From CACIAM-69d sp001698445 (GTDB taxonomy: Bacteria > Cyanobacteriota > Cyanobacteriia > CACIAM-69d), in NCBI RefSeq assembly GCF_043235035.1, contig NZ_JAZAQF010000034.1, forward strand, positions 11,193-75,192: DNA of 64,000 nt, read 5' to 3'. Position numbers and translations under genes: made by a program. Position 1 is the stretch's first letter. The number at the start of each line of letters is the position of its first letter. The notes under the pieces were generated by a model. It was not told the DNA's origin, made no database searches, and saw only the letters and a program-made list of their open reading frames with translations. This document shows, one piece after another, positions 42,826-51,802 of this stretch.

Positions 42826-44772
42826 ATGCCTCAAATTGCGCCCTACGGGACTTGGAAATCGCCGATTACTTCCGAAGCGATCGTGGCGGGAACGATCGGG
42901 CTGGGCGGTGGCCGTGCGGAAGGCGAAACGTTGTATTGGAGTGAATCGCGGCCGGCTGAGGGCGGACGTGTGGCGATTGTGGCCCGATCGCCCGAGGGCC
43001 AAACCCAAGATGTGATTGCGGCTCCTTGGAACGCTCGCAGTCGGGTGCATGAGTATGGTGGCGGCGCTTGGACAGTCGATCGGGGCTGGATTTATTTTGT
43101 GAACTTTGCCGATCAGCGACTGTATCGCACCCGGCCGGGCCAGGAGCCGATCGCCCTCACGCCTGAACAACCCTGGCGCTATGCGGATTTTGTGGTGGAT
43201 GCCCAGCGCGATCGGGTGATTGGCATCCGCGAAGATCACAGCCAGCCCGATCAGGAGCCAGTGAACGAGTTAGTGGCGATCGCCCTGGATGGATCGCAAC
43301 AGGTGAGCCTATTGGCAACGGGTTGGGACTTTTACGCCTCGCCGGCCCTCAGTCCCGATGGGTCGCAGTTGGCTTGGTTAACTTGGAACCATCCCAATTT
43401 GCCTTGGGACAGCACCACTCTGTGGGTGGCGGAGATTGCCGATGATGGCTCCCTGCAAAATTCCCAGATCGTGGCCGGCGGGGCCGAAGAATCCGTGTTT
43501 CAGCCCAGTTGGTCGCCCGACGGCCAATTGTATTTTGTGAGCGATCGCTCCGGTTGGTGGAATTTATATCGCCAGGAATCGGACGGCCAGGCGCGGCATC
43601 TTTGCCCCATGGAGGCAGAATTTGGCTTGCCTCAGTGGGTTTTTGGGATGACCACCTATGGGTTTGTGGATGCGGAAACCCTTGTTTGTGCCTATACCCA
43701 AAATGGTCTGTGGCAATTGGCAAAATTAGCTCTTGCCGATGAAAAACTAACGGTCATTAACCAGCCCTATACTTCAATTTCTGATCCCTTTGTGGCACAG
43801 GATTTTGTCATTTTTGGGGGTGGTTCGGCCGTTAAATCAGGAGCGATCGTGCGACTGGATTTGGCAACGGAAACGATCGAGGTTTTAAAAACCAGCAGCA
43901 CTTTAGAAATTGATTCGGGCTATTTGTCGGAACCGCAATCAATCGCATTTCCCACCACGGGCGATCGAGAAGCCTATGCCCTCTTGTATTTGCCGAGAAA
44001 TCGTGATTTCCAAGCACCGGAAGGCGAAAAGCCGCCGTTGAAAGTCAAGATTCACGGCGGCCCCACGTCCCAAACTTCCAGTAGTTTGAATTTGTCGATT
44101 CAATATTGGACGAGTCGCGGCTTTGCAGTGTTGGATGTGAACTATGGCGGCAGCACGGGCTATGGCCGCGCTTACCATTGCCGGTTGGATGGCCAATGGG
44201 GGCTGGTGGATGTGGATGATTGCGTGAATGGTGCGCAATATTTGGTCGATCGGGGATTGGTGGACGGTGATCGCTTGACCATTGCCGGGGGCAGCGCCGG
44301 GGGCTACACAACCCTGGCCGCGTTGGCTTTTCGCGACCAGTTCAAGGCCGGAGCCAGCTACTACGGCGTGAGCGATTTGGAAGCCCTGGCCCGCGATACC
44401 CACAAGTTCGAGGCCCGCTACCTCGATCGACTGATTGGCCCCTACCCGGAGCGCCAGGATATCTACATTGATCGATCGCCCATTCATCACATCGATCGGC
44501 TCAATTGCCCCGTGGCCTTTTTCCAGGGACTTGAAGATAAAATTGTGCCGCCTAACCAAGCAGAAATGATGGTGAATGCGCTTCAGGAAAAGGGAATTCC
44601 GGTGGCCTACGTGCCCTTTGAAGGGGAGCAGCACGGATTCCGCAAGGCAGAAAATATCCGTCGCGCTCTGGACGGAGAATTCTATTTTTATGCCAAGGTT
44701 TTTGGCTTTGAACCGGCGGAGGCGATCGACCCGATCGAAATTGCTAATTTGGGTGACTCGATGGGTGACTAA
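42826..44772 (+). CDS. S9 family prolyl oligopeptidase-like peptidase
   Basis: 648 residues from ATG 42826 (MPQIAPYGTWKSPITSE); the frame opens at TTG 42805. An N-terminal beta-propeller (about 20-370, with repeats such as SPALSPDGSQLAWLTW) gates a C-terminal alpha/beta-hydrolase. Catalytic residues are Ser490 in GGSAGGY, Asp571 in LEDKIVPP and His603 in EQHGF. It cleaves short peptides, probably acyl-aminoacyl or dipeptidyl type. No signal peptide is seen, so it is cytosolic. Confidence 0.9.
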   Translation: MPQIAPYGTWKSPITSEAIVAGTIGLGGGRAEGETLYWSESRPAEGGRVAIVARSPEGQTQDVIAAPWNARSRVHEYGGGAWTVDRGWIYFVNFADQRLYRTRPGQEPIALTPEQPWRYADFVVDAQRDRVIGIREDHSQPDQEPVNELVAIALDGSQQVSLLATGWDFYASPALSPDGSQLAWLTWNHPNLPWDSTTLWVAEIADDGSLQNSQIVAGGAEESVFQPSWSPDGQLYFVSDRSGWWNLYRQESDGQARHLCPMEAEFGLPQWVFGMTTYGFVDAETLVCAYTQNGLWQLAKLALADEKLTVINQPYTSISDPFVAQDFVIFGGGSAVKSGAIVRLDLATETIEVLKTSSTLEIDSGYLSEPQSIAFPTTGDREAYALLYLPRNRDFQAPEGEKPPLKVKIHGGPTSQTSSSLNLSIQYWTSRGFAVLDVNYGGSTGYGRAYHCRLDGQWGLVDVDDCVNGAQYLVDRGLVDGDRLTIAGGSAGGYTTLAALAFRDQFKAGASYYGVSDLEALARDTHKFEARYLDRLIGPYPERQDIYIDRSPIHHIDRLNCPVAFFQGLEDKIVPPNQAEMMVNALQEKGIPVAYVPFEGEQHGFRKAENIRRALDGEFYFYAKVFGFEPAEAIDPIEIANLGDSMGD

Positions 44773-45089
44773 GCTTCCCAATCAGACAAAAATCGGGGAC
44801 TGTTGCCATGTCCTAAATGTAAGCGGAAATCGCTAGTAATCGATTCTCCAATCGTCTTAACAAGGGGCTTAAGCCCCTTGTCTCTTGGGTCTCTTGTTCC
44901 TCGTGATCTCGAAACACCAGCATCAAGGTTTTAGGCAATCTAGCAACAATTCCTCAAGCATTTTGGATAGCCTAAAGAACTCCAGTCAAAGGATCAGAGT
45001 GCTTTTCGGTTAGCCAAAGGGCGATCGCCCCAATGGCGGTTATTAACCCCACAGAAAAATGGGTGCGCTAGCATGGGCAAAAACATCCT
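44773..45089. other. Spacer with palindrome
   Basis: It lies between the S9 peptidase gene and the ferritin-like gene. Apart from the palindrome at 44861-44880 no gene or clear promoter was found. Confidence 0.4.
44861..44880. repeat. 20-bp perfect palindrome, copy 2
   Basis: Identical to 2895-2914. The flanks differ apart from a few bases, so the shared unit is essentially the palindrome itself. Confidence 0.7.
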
Positions 45090-45905
45090 ATGTTGCACCC
45101 AATTTCGTTGGCGCGATCGAAAACAGCCGATCGCATCACGGCCGCCGACTGGCTCGCTTACTTCCAACAAAATCACAGCCAATTGTTGCCGATTAATTGG
45201 CAGCAAACTGGGGGCTTCACCCCCCAAGAACAAAAACGGTTTCGCCAATCGATCGCAATTTTCCAGTTGGGGGAAAGTTCCGAGGGCCATCGGTTGATGC
45301 GAACGGTGCGGGCTTGGGTTGACCAAGGAGCGGATCCCGTTTGGGTGGATGTGTTCAAGTGGTTTGTGCGAGAAGAACAGCGCCACGCGGCGGACTTGGG
45401 GCGACTGCTCGATCGCGAACAGCTTCCCCGCCTGCGACACCACTGGGCCGACGCGGCTTTTCGGTGGCTGCGGGGGGGCATGAATTGGGAATTGGCGCTG
45501 GCAATGTTGTTAACGGCGGAGGTGATGGGGTTGTTGTATGCCCGGGCATTGCAGGGGGCCACAGCCCACCTGATCGCCCAAGCGGTTGCATGGCAAATTG
45601 AGTGGGACGAAAGTCAACATTTGCAAATGCAAGGTCAGTTATTGACCCAATTGCGCCAGGGTCGATCGCCCCTGCATCAAAGGTTGACCCATATGGCCCA
45701 TCGTTGGTTTTTGACCCTGACCCTAGGAGCCGTGTGGTTAGATCATCGGCCGGTGTTTCGGGCAGCGGGCTGGACGTTTCGGTCTTTTGCCCAAGCGGCC
45801 AGGGCCGAACTCAACCAGGCGATCGACCCGAGGCCCTTGGCAATGCCGCGCCCCATCGTTCACCCCCTCTCTCGACAACAACGCTCCAGATCCCAAGATG
45901 ATTAG
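45090..45905 (+). CDS. Ferritin-like diiron-carboxylate protein
   Basis: 271 residues. A four-helix bundle with spaced metal ligands: Glu62 (LGESSEGHR), Glu96 with His99 (EEQRH), Glu144 (TAEVMG) and Glu174 with His177 (DESQH). The EExxH / E / DExxH arrangement is that of diiron oxygenases and ferritin-like proteins. A helical C-terminal extension rich in Arg follows. The substrate is unknown. Its last eight bases overlap the start of pdxA, so the two are probably cotranscribed. Confidence 0.7.
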   Translation: MLHPISLARSKTADRITAADWLAYFQQNHSQLLPINWQQTGGFTPQEQKRFRQSIAIFQLGESSEGHRLMRTVRAWVDQGADPVWVDVFKWFVREEQRHAADLGRLLDREQLPRLRHHWADAAFRWLRGGMNWELALAMLLTAEVMGLLYARALQGATAHLIAQAVAWQIEWDESQHLQMQGQLLTQLRQGRSPLHQRLTHMAHRWFLTLTLGAVWLDHRPVFRAAGWTFRSFAQAARAELNQAIDPRPLAMPRPIVHPLSRQQRSRSQDD

Positions 45906-46959
45906 ACTAGCTATTTCCATTGGCGACCCGGCGGGCATTGGGCCGGAAGTCGTGCTGAAGGCGCTGGCGGATCCGGCGGTGGCGGCTTTGCGGCCGGTGC
46001 TGGTGGGCAGCCGATCGATTCTCAGCCGCACCTATGCGCAACTTCAGCCGCGCAGTTCCCAGCCGATCGCTGATCCGGCCAAATTGAGGATTCTGGATAT
46101 TCCGATCGACCCGCTGTTAGAGCGATCGATTCATTGGGGGGTTGAAAATGCGGCCGCCGGAGCTGCCAGCTTCACTTGGCTCGATGCGGCCTTGGCGGCC
46201 ACGGCGGCCGGCCGGTTTGCGGGAGTGGTCACCGCACCGATCAGCAAAGCCGCCTGGCATTCAGCGGGCCACGCCTTCCCTGGACAAACGGAGGTTTGTG
46301 CCGAACGGGCCGGGGTCGATCGGTTTGGGATGGCCTTTGTGGGTCGATCGCCCCAAACCGGTTGGAAACTTTGCGCCCTCCTGGCCACCACTCACATTCC
46401 CCTGCATCAGGTTCCTGTGGTGCTCACGGCAGAACTGCTCGATCGCAAGCTGGATTTGCTGGTCACCATGCTCGATCGAGACTTGGGGATCACGCATCCC
46501 ACCATCGCGATCGCCGGCTTGAATCCCCACAGCGGCGAAGGGGGACAACTAGGCACTGAGGAGCGCGATTGGCTGATTCCCTGGTTGGCCCAAGCACGCA
46601 ATCGCTACCCCAACGCCACCCTGCGCGGCCCCATTCCCCCAGACACCATGTGGGTGACAGCGGGCCAAGCTTGGTTTGGGCCTACCCTTCCAGCCGGGTT
46701 GCCCGATGCCTACTTAGCGCTTTATCACGACCAAGGATTGATTCCCGTGAAGCTGATGGCCTTCGATCGCGCCGTCAACACCACAATCGGCCTGCCCTTT
46801 GTGCGCACCTCCCCCGACCACGGCACGGCCTTTGACATTGCTGGCCAAGGGATCGCCAACCCTGCCAGCATGATTGAAGCGATTCATTGGGCGATCGAAC
46901 TCACGGAAACCCGCAACCAATGGCGCGATCGGGTCGTGGCCGCTGCCCACCGGGAATGA
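45898..46959 (+). CDS. pdxA: 4-hydroxythreonine-4-phosphate dehydrogenase PdxA
   Basis: 353 residues from ATG 45898. The family signature ISIGDPAGIGPEVVLKAL starts the protein. Metal-binding His and substrate sites lie in GHAFPGQTE, GLNPHSGEGGQLGTEE, LYHDQGLIPVKLMAF and DHGTAFDIAG. It makes the amino-ketone precursor of pyridoxal phosphate. The frame extends to 45787 but that part overlaps the ferritin-like gene and is not needed. Confidence 0.93.
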   Translation: MIRLAISIGDPAGIGPEVVLKALADPAVAALRPVLVGSRSILSRTYAQLQPRSSQPIADPAKLRILDIPIDPLLERSIHWGVENAAAGAASFTWLDAALAATAAGRFAGVVTAPISKAAWHSAGHAFPGQTEVCAERAGVDRFGMAFVGRSPQTGWKLCALLATTHIPLHQVPVVLTAELLDRKLDLLVTMLDRDLGITHPTIAIAGLNPHSGEGGQLGTEERDWLIPWLAQARNRYPNATLRGPIPPDTMWVTAGQAWFGPTLPAGLPDAYLALYHDQGLIPVKLMAFDRAVNTTIGLPFVRTSPDHGTAFDIAGQGIANPASMIEAIHWAIELTETRNQWRDRVVAAAHRE

Positions 46960-46991
46960 CCCCGGCTGTTGAACTTGGCTGAAATTGGAAC

Positions 46992-48287
46992 TTAGGCTTT
47001 GGCCTGTGCGTAATAGTCGCGTGTGCCCTTCACCTCGATCGCTGCCCGCAGGCGATCGAGCGCATGGACATAGGCCGCCGTTCGCAGGGACAAATCCAGC
47101 GATTGGGCGAGCTGCCAAATCCGCTCCGTTTCGCGGGTCATCCGTTCCGCCAACCGCTGTTCCACCTCCGCCGCCGACCAATACAAACCGCTCCGATTTT
47201 GCACCCATTCAAAGTAGCTAACGGTCACGCCGCCTGCATTGGTCAAAATGTCCGGCAAGACATAAATTCCCTTTTGATTCAGGAGGCGATCGGCTTCAAA
47301 GGTAATCGGCCCGTTCGCCACTTCAAAGATCAGTTTGGCCTGAATTTGATCGGCGTTTTCCGGTGTAATTTGATTTTCCAGCGCCGCCGGAATTAACACA
47401 TCAACGGGCAGTTCCAAGAGTGCTTCATTGGTAATCAATTGATGATCTGCCATGTTGCAAACCGTGCCATGGCAGTAAAGGGCCTCCATACCGCGTCCCG
47501 CTTCCTTGTTTTGGCGAATGGCAGGAATATCTAACCCCGCCGGAGCATAGATTCCGCCTTTGGAATCGCTGACCGCCACCACTCGGTAGCCCGCACGATA
47601 GATTTGTTCCGCCAAAAAGCTGCCCGCATTGCCAAACCCTTGAATCGCAACGGTGGTTTCGGCCGGTGGGCGATCGAACTTGGGCAAAATGGTTTGCATC
47701 ACAAAAAAAGCTCCCATGGCCGTGGCCGTTTCTCGGCCCGCACTGCCACCCAGGGCGATCGGCTTGCCCGTCACCACCGCCGGACAGGACTTGCGCTGAA
47801 TGATGTTGTAGCGATCCATCATCCAACCCATAATCGTGGCGTTGGTGTAAACATCGGGGGCCAAAATATCCACATCAGGCCCAATAAAATCCGCGATTGC
47901 ATCAATATAGCCGCGCGTTAAACGCTCCAACTCCAATCGCGAAAGCTGCTTAGGATTAACCGTAATTCCACCCTTGCCACCGCCAAAGGGTAAATCCAAC
48001 ACTGCACATTTAAAGGTCATCCAAAATGCTAAGGACGTGACCTCATCCAAGGACACTTGAGGATGATAGCGAACCCCACCTTTTGCAGGGCCGCGCGTAT
48101 CGTCATAGCGAACTCGATAGCCCTGAAAAACCTGTAACGATCCATCATCCATCCGCACGGGAATTGAAACTTGCAGACTGGCTTTTGGATGCTTTAAATG
48201 TTCGATCGCATCTTCCGAAATGGCGATATGCTTCAGGGCCAAATCGAGATTTTGGCGCGCACCCACAAACAGCGATTGGCTTTCCAT
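46992..48287 (-). CDS. gdhA: Glutamate dehydrogenase
   Basis: 431 residues. Substrate and catalytic lysines are Lys69 (GPAKGGVRYHP), Lys93 and Lys105 (GGGKGGI), followed by the dinucleotide fold with GFGNAG near 220 and NAGGVTVSYFEWVQN. It interconverts glutamate and 2-oxoglutarate plus ammonium; in cyanobacteria GS-GOGAT dominates and GDH helps at late growth or high ammonium. The hexameric 420-450-residue class fits. Convergent with pdxA, 32 bp between stops. Confidence 0.94.
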   Translation of the reverse strand: MESQSLFVGARQNLDLALKHIAISEDAIEHLKHPKASLQVSIPVRMDDGSLQVFQGYRVRYDDTRGPAKGGVRYHPQVSLDEVTSLAFWMTFKCAVLDLPFGGGKGGITVNPKQLSRLELERLTRGYIDAIADFIGPDVDILAPDVYTNATIMGWMMDRYNIIQRKSCPAVVTGKPIALGGSAGRETATAMGAFFVMQTILPKFDRPPAETTVAIQGFGNAGSFLAEQIYRAGYRVVAVSDSKGGIYAPAGLDIPAIRQNKEAGRGMEALYCHGTVCNMADHQLITNEALLELPVDVLIPAALENQITPENADQIQAKLIFEVANGPITFEADRLLNQKGIYVLPDILTNAGGVTVSYFEWVQNRSGLYWSAAEVEQRLAERMTRETERIWQLAQSLDLSLRTAAYVHALDRLRAAIEVKGTRDYYAQAKA

Positions 48288-48699
48288 GCTTCGGGTCGTT
48301 CCTTGAAGGTAGTTGGAGCAACCTTCCTGTTTAAATTGTAGTCTTTGTTACGGTTTGCCCGCTAGCCACAAGGTTCCAGCAAAAAACAGGCAGGAACCAG
48401 GCAGGGATCAAGTCAAGCTCAAGTAAAGGTCACGTGGGAATCGAGCCAAATTCTGAAAACCAGGGCGATCGCTCGGTGGCCGGGATCATCCTCTGGCAAC
48501 CCAAAACCGAACAGGGCCCGTGGTCAGATCCCAAACGCCAGGATTAAGATGGGCCTGATGTGCGGAGGATGGCTCGATCGCGCCCCAATTGCTCCCCAAT
48601 TGCGCCACCCGATCGCGATTGTCCTGAGTGCAAGGGCGGCCAAGAGCCGTTCGATCGAACCTAATCGTAGTCTCATCCTCTCCACAGCATCCTCCTAGA
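48288..48699. other. Divergent promoter region of gdhA and the caspase-like gene
   Basis: No gene is recognised. Promoter space for two divergent genes. Confidence 0.4.
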
Positions 48700-49770
48700 A
48701 TGCCCTTGACCATGGAATGGAATCTCGAAACAACTTGGATCTTTGCGGTGGGTTTGCTGGAGTGGCAAGACTCAGAAGCCTTCGCCCCTTTTCCGGATGC
48801 TGTTCCCAATCGATCGGACGCGCAGTTAGTGGAATTTTTCCGCAACCAAGGTGTGCCTAAATCCCAAATTATTTATCTTCAGGATCGTCAAGCCACCCTC
48901 TCCGCCATTCAATCTCAACTGCCGAATTTTTTGGCCAGCACCGATGAAAATGCCCTCTTAATGCTCTACTTTGCTGGTCATGGCGGCTGGGATTCCGAAT
49001 CGGGAGAACATTATTTTTACAACTATGATGCCGATGCGGAAGATACGGAAACCTATTGGAAAGTGTCCAGCATTTTTGATGATATTGAAGAAAACTTCAA
49101 TGGTTCCCATGTCCTGCTGATGGCGGACTGTTGCTTCTCTGGGGGACTGATTGATGAAGCCAAACGGCGGGAAAGCGAAATTGCTTACGCTTGTGTGACC
49201 TCTGCCTATGCCCACAACACTTCAACGGGCGCTTGGACTTTTACGGCTTCTTTGCTGAAGGGATTACAAGGAGATCCCACGGTTGATTTGGATGAAGATC
49301 GGGTGATTACGCTCTATGATTTTGCCCGCTACACGGAATTGGAAGTGGCGTTCATTGAAGATCAAAAATCAATGTTTTTCACAACCAACGATTTCGATCC
49401 CCAAATGCAACTGTCACGAGTTACCGATCAATTCGATCCCCAATTGGGTCGCCGGGTGGAGGTGGAATATGAGGAGGATTGGTATCGGGCAAAAATTGTG
49501 GAGGTAAGCGATTCAGACGGCGATCCGCAATACCGAGTGCAATACGTGGTGGATCAGTCAGAAGAGTGGGTCACGCCCGATCGCATCCGTCCCTATGAAC
49601 CGGTGATGTATGACCTGGGAGCGGCGGTGGAGGTGCAGGATGAGGCGGGCGATTGGTATCCCGCAACGATCAAAAAGGCTTGGTATGGCCTGCACCACAT
49701 CAGCTATGACGATTACGACGAAACTTGGGATGAGTGGGTGGGGCCCGATCGCCTGCGAGAACCGGAATAG
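48700..49770 (+). CDS. Caspase-like peptidase (orthocaspase type) with two Tudor-like domains
   Basis: 356 residues from ATG 48700; ATG 48712 is also possible. The caspase fold (about 1-235) has the catalytic His94 in YFAGHGGWD and Cys145 in DCCFSG, the dyad of C14 peptidases. An insert-poor p20/p10 layout is followed by two similar modules at about 249-300 and 305-354 (LGRRVEVEYEEDWYRAKIVEV...WVTPDRIRP and LGAAVEVQDEAGDWYPATIKKAWY...WVGPDRLRE). Their W-Y-AKI and WV-PDRIR strands match Tudor-knot/agenet-type barrels, which bind modified or charged partners. Both dyad residues are present, so the enzyme should be active, presumably on Arg/Lys sites as other bacterial orthocaspases. No partner gene is seen. 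Confidence 0.85.
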   Translation: MPLTMEWNLETTWIFAVGLLEWQDSEAFAPFPDAVPNRSDAQLVEFFRNQGVPKSQIIYLQDRQATLSAIQSQLPNFLASTDENALLMLYFAGHGGWDSESGEHYFYNYDADAEDTETYWKVSSIFDDIEENFNGSHVLLMADCCFSGGLIDEAKRRESEIAYACVTSAYAHNTSTGAWTFTASLLKGLQGDPTVDLDEDRVITLYDFARYTELEVAFIEDQKSMFFTTNDFDPQMQLSRVTDQFDPQLGRRVEVEYEEDWYRAKIVEVSDSDGDPQYRVQYVVDQSEEWVTPDRIRPYEPVMYDLGAAVEVQDEAGDWYPATIKKAWYGLHHISYDDYDETWDEWVGPDRLREPE

Positions 49771-49827
49771 GTCAGCGGGGGCGCATGGTTGCATCGAGCC
49801 AAATTGGGAATCGATCGCCCAAAAAAT

Positions 49828-49851
49828 CGGGGTAGGTTTGCATCTACCCCG
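49828..49851 (-). terminator. Bidirectional hairpin terminator between the caspase gene and pgi
   Basis: CGGGGTAG (49828-49835) pairs with CTACCCCG (49844-49851), with an 8-nt loop. On the minus strand it is followed by ATTTTTTGG, a classic terminator for pgi, though about 145 bp past its stop. On the plus strand it ends the caspase-like gene. Confidence 0.75.
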
Positions 49852-49865
49852 ACTCGCTTTTGAAC

Positions 49866-49920
49866 ATTAGTTGGACATTAGTTGGGTATTAGTTGGACAT
49901 TGGTTTGGGCATTAATTTGA
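49866..49920. repeat. Degenerate 11-12 bp tandem repeat
   Basis: The unit acattagttgg recurs four times with variants. It lies between the terminator and the end of pgi. Confidence 0.7.
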
Positions 49921-49994
49921 ACAGGGAAATGGTTGAATTGCGATTGAATTCCGACAACCGCAAACTCAGCAATGGATCAAAATTTCCCAAACAC

Positions 49995-51599
49995 CTATTT
50001 CCAAGACACCTTCAGGCTGGCCGGTTGTCCAGGATTACCCACCAGCACCGGGCCGCGCCCATTGGCCGCCAAGTGCCGCAGGATCCAATAGATTGTTTCC
50101 ACCTGCTCGATCGCCCCCACCTGCGTTGCCAACTCCGCAATCAACAGGGGTTCTCCCGCATCTTGCAAGACCGACACCAGCCGCTTTTGCAGGGTCAAGA
50201 TGTTGGCGGCGGCTTTTTTGCCGGCCTCAACGCCCGGTTGGTGATAGGCATTGATGTTCACCAAGGAGGCATAGAAGCTCACGGCCCGTTCGTAGAGCGC
50301 AATCAGGGCCCCCACAATGCGCTCGCTGACGCGGGGAACCGTAATGGTGATTGACTCTCGATCGTTGTCGTAGAGCGCTTGGCGCGTGCCTTGCAATAGC
50401 CCACTGAGGTAGTCGCCGGACTCGATCGCCCCGTCTTCCACCACCACGCCCGAGCCGCCATCTTCCAACACTTCAATCAGGGTGGCGAAAAAGTTGGGAA
50501 CCCCTTCGCGCAACTGCTGCACATAGGCATGTTGGTCGGTGCTGCCCTTGTTGCCATACACGGCAATGCCCTGATAAACCAAGTTGCCATCCAGGTCGCG
50601 TTCCTTGCCCAAGGATTCCATCACCAACTGCTGGAGATAGCGCGAAAACAGCAGTAGCCGGTCTTTGTAAGGCAAAACCACCATGTCCTTTTCGCCCTTG
50701 CCTCGGCCCACGTAATACCAGCAAAGGGCCAACAGGGCGGCGGGGTTGGTTTTCAGGCTACGGTCTCGGGTAGCCTGATCCATCATTTGCGCGCCCAAGA
50801 GCATTTCTCGAATTTGGATCCCTTGGAGCGCTGCTGGCAACAGCCCCACCGCCGACAGTTCCGAGGTTCGGCCACCGACCCAATCAAACATCGGGAATCG
50901 ATCGAGCCAACCTTCCGCGATCGCCCGTTGATCCAAGGCGCTGCCCTCACAGGTAATGGCCACAAAGTTGCGGTGATAGGGCAAACCGGCTTGGCCAAAT
51001 TCCGCTTGAATTTCCACCATGCCGTTGCGGGTTTCGGGTGTGCCGCCGGACTTGGAGATGATTAGCACCAGGGTTGTGGCCAGGCGATCGCGCAGGGGGG
51101 AGCCGCTCGTGCTCTTGGACAGAATTCGATCGATGCCGTCGGGGTCGGTGTTGTCCACAAAGTGAATAGCCAAGGGCGGCTGATTGGGAGCCAAGGCCTC
51201 CGCCACGAACTGCGGCCCCAGGGCCGAACCGCCAATCCCGATCGACAATACATCGGTAAAGGGCTGACCATTGGCCGTGAGCTGACCGTTGTGGATGGCC
51301 GCCGTGAAGGTTTCGAGGCGGTCAAGGGTGTTGATGATGTCGTCTCGCAATTCCGGTGTTGGGGCCAAGTCCGGTTGCCGCAGCCAATAGTGACCCACCA
51401 TCCGTTGTTCGTCGGGATTGGCGATCGCCCCCGATTCCAGGGCGGTCATGTCCTCAAACGCTTTGGCCAACTTGGGCTGCATCTGAGCCACAAATGCATC
51501 ATCAAACCGCATCCGGCTCACGTCCAGATACAGCCCCAAGCCCTCGTGATAGTAGAGCCAGTCTTGGTAACGCTGCCACAATGACGCAGTGCCGGTCAT
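49995..51599 (-). CDS. pgi: Glucose-6-phosphate isomerase
   Basis: 534 residues from ATG 51599, chosen because AAGGAG lies 5 nt upstream; the frame continues to a GTG at 51605. The substrate site and SIS-fold signatures are VLSIGIGGSALGPQF (about 117-131), LIISKSGGTPETRNGM and GNKGSTDQHAYVQQLREG near the C-terminal third. It interconverts glucose 6-phosphate and fructose 6-phosphate, connecting glycogen breakdown, the oxidative pentose path (zwf) and gluconeogenesis (fbp). Confidence 0.95.
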   Translation of the reverse strand: MTGTASLWQRYQDWLYYHEGLGLYLDVSRMRFDDAFVAQMQPKLAKAFEDMTALESGAIANPDEQRMVGHYWLRQPDLAPTPELRDDIINTLDRLETFTAAIHNGQLTANGQPFTDVLSIGIGGSALGPQFVAEALAPNQPPLAIHFVDNTDPDGIDRILSKSTSGSPLRDRLATTLVLIISKSGGTPETRNGMVEIQAEFGQAGLPYHRNFVAITCEGSALDQRAIAEGWLDRFPMFDWVGGRTSELSAVGLLPAALQGIQIREMLLGAQMMDQATRDRSLKTNPAALLALCWYYVGRGKGEKDMVVLPYKDRLLLFSRYLQQLVMESLGKERDLDGNLVYQGIAVYGNKGSTDQHAYVQQLREGVPNFFATLIEVLEDGGSGVVVEDGAIESGDYLSGLLQGTRQALYDNDRESITITVPRVSERIVGALIALYERAVSFYASLVNINAYHQPGVEAGKKAAANILTLQKRLVSVLQDAGEPLLIAELATQVGAIEQVETIYWILRHLAANGRGPVLVGNPGQPASLKVSWK

Positions 51600-51802
51600 A
51601 AACACTCCTTCTTATCGTCTTTTTATCTTCCCGATCGCGCCTTGAGTGTAGCCCAGCTCCCACCCCCGATCACGGTAGCGATTGCATCAGACACCGGCTC
51701 TCCTGCATCTGTGGCCGAGGGCACAGTTCCCGACAGTGCCAAACGGCTGAGTAGAATAGGGACGGCAGTAGCATCCCCCTGCCCTCACCCCCCTTTTGAC
51801 CC

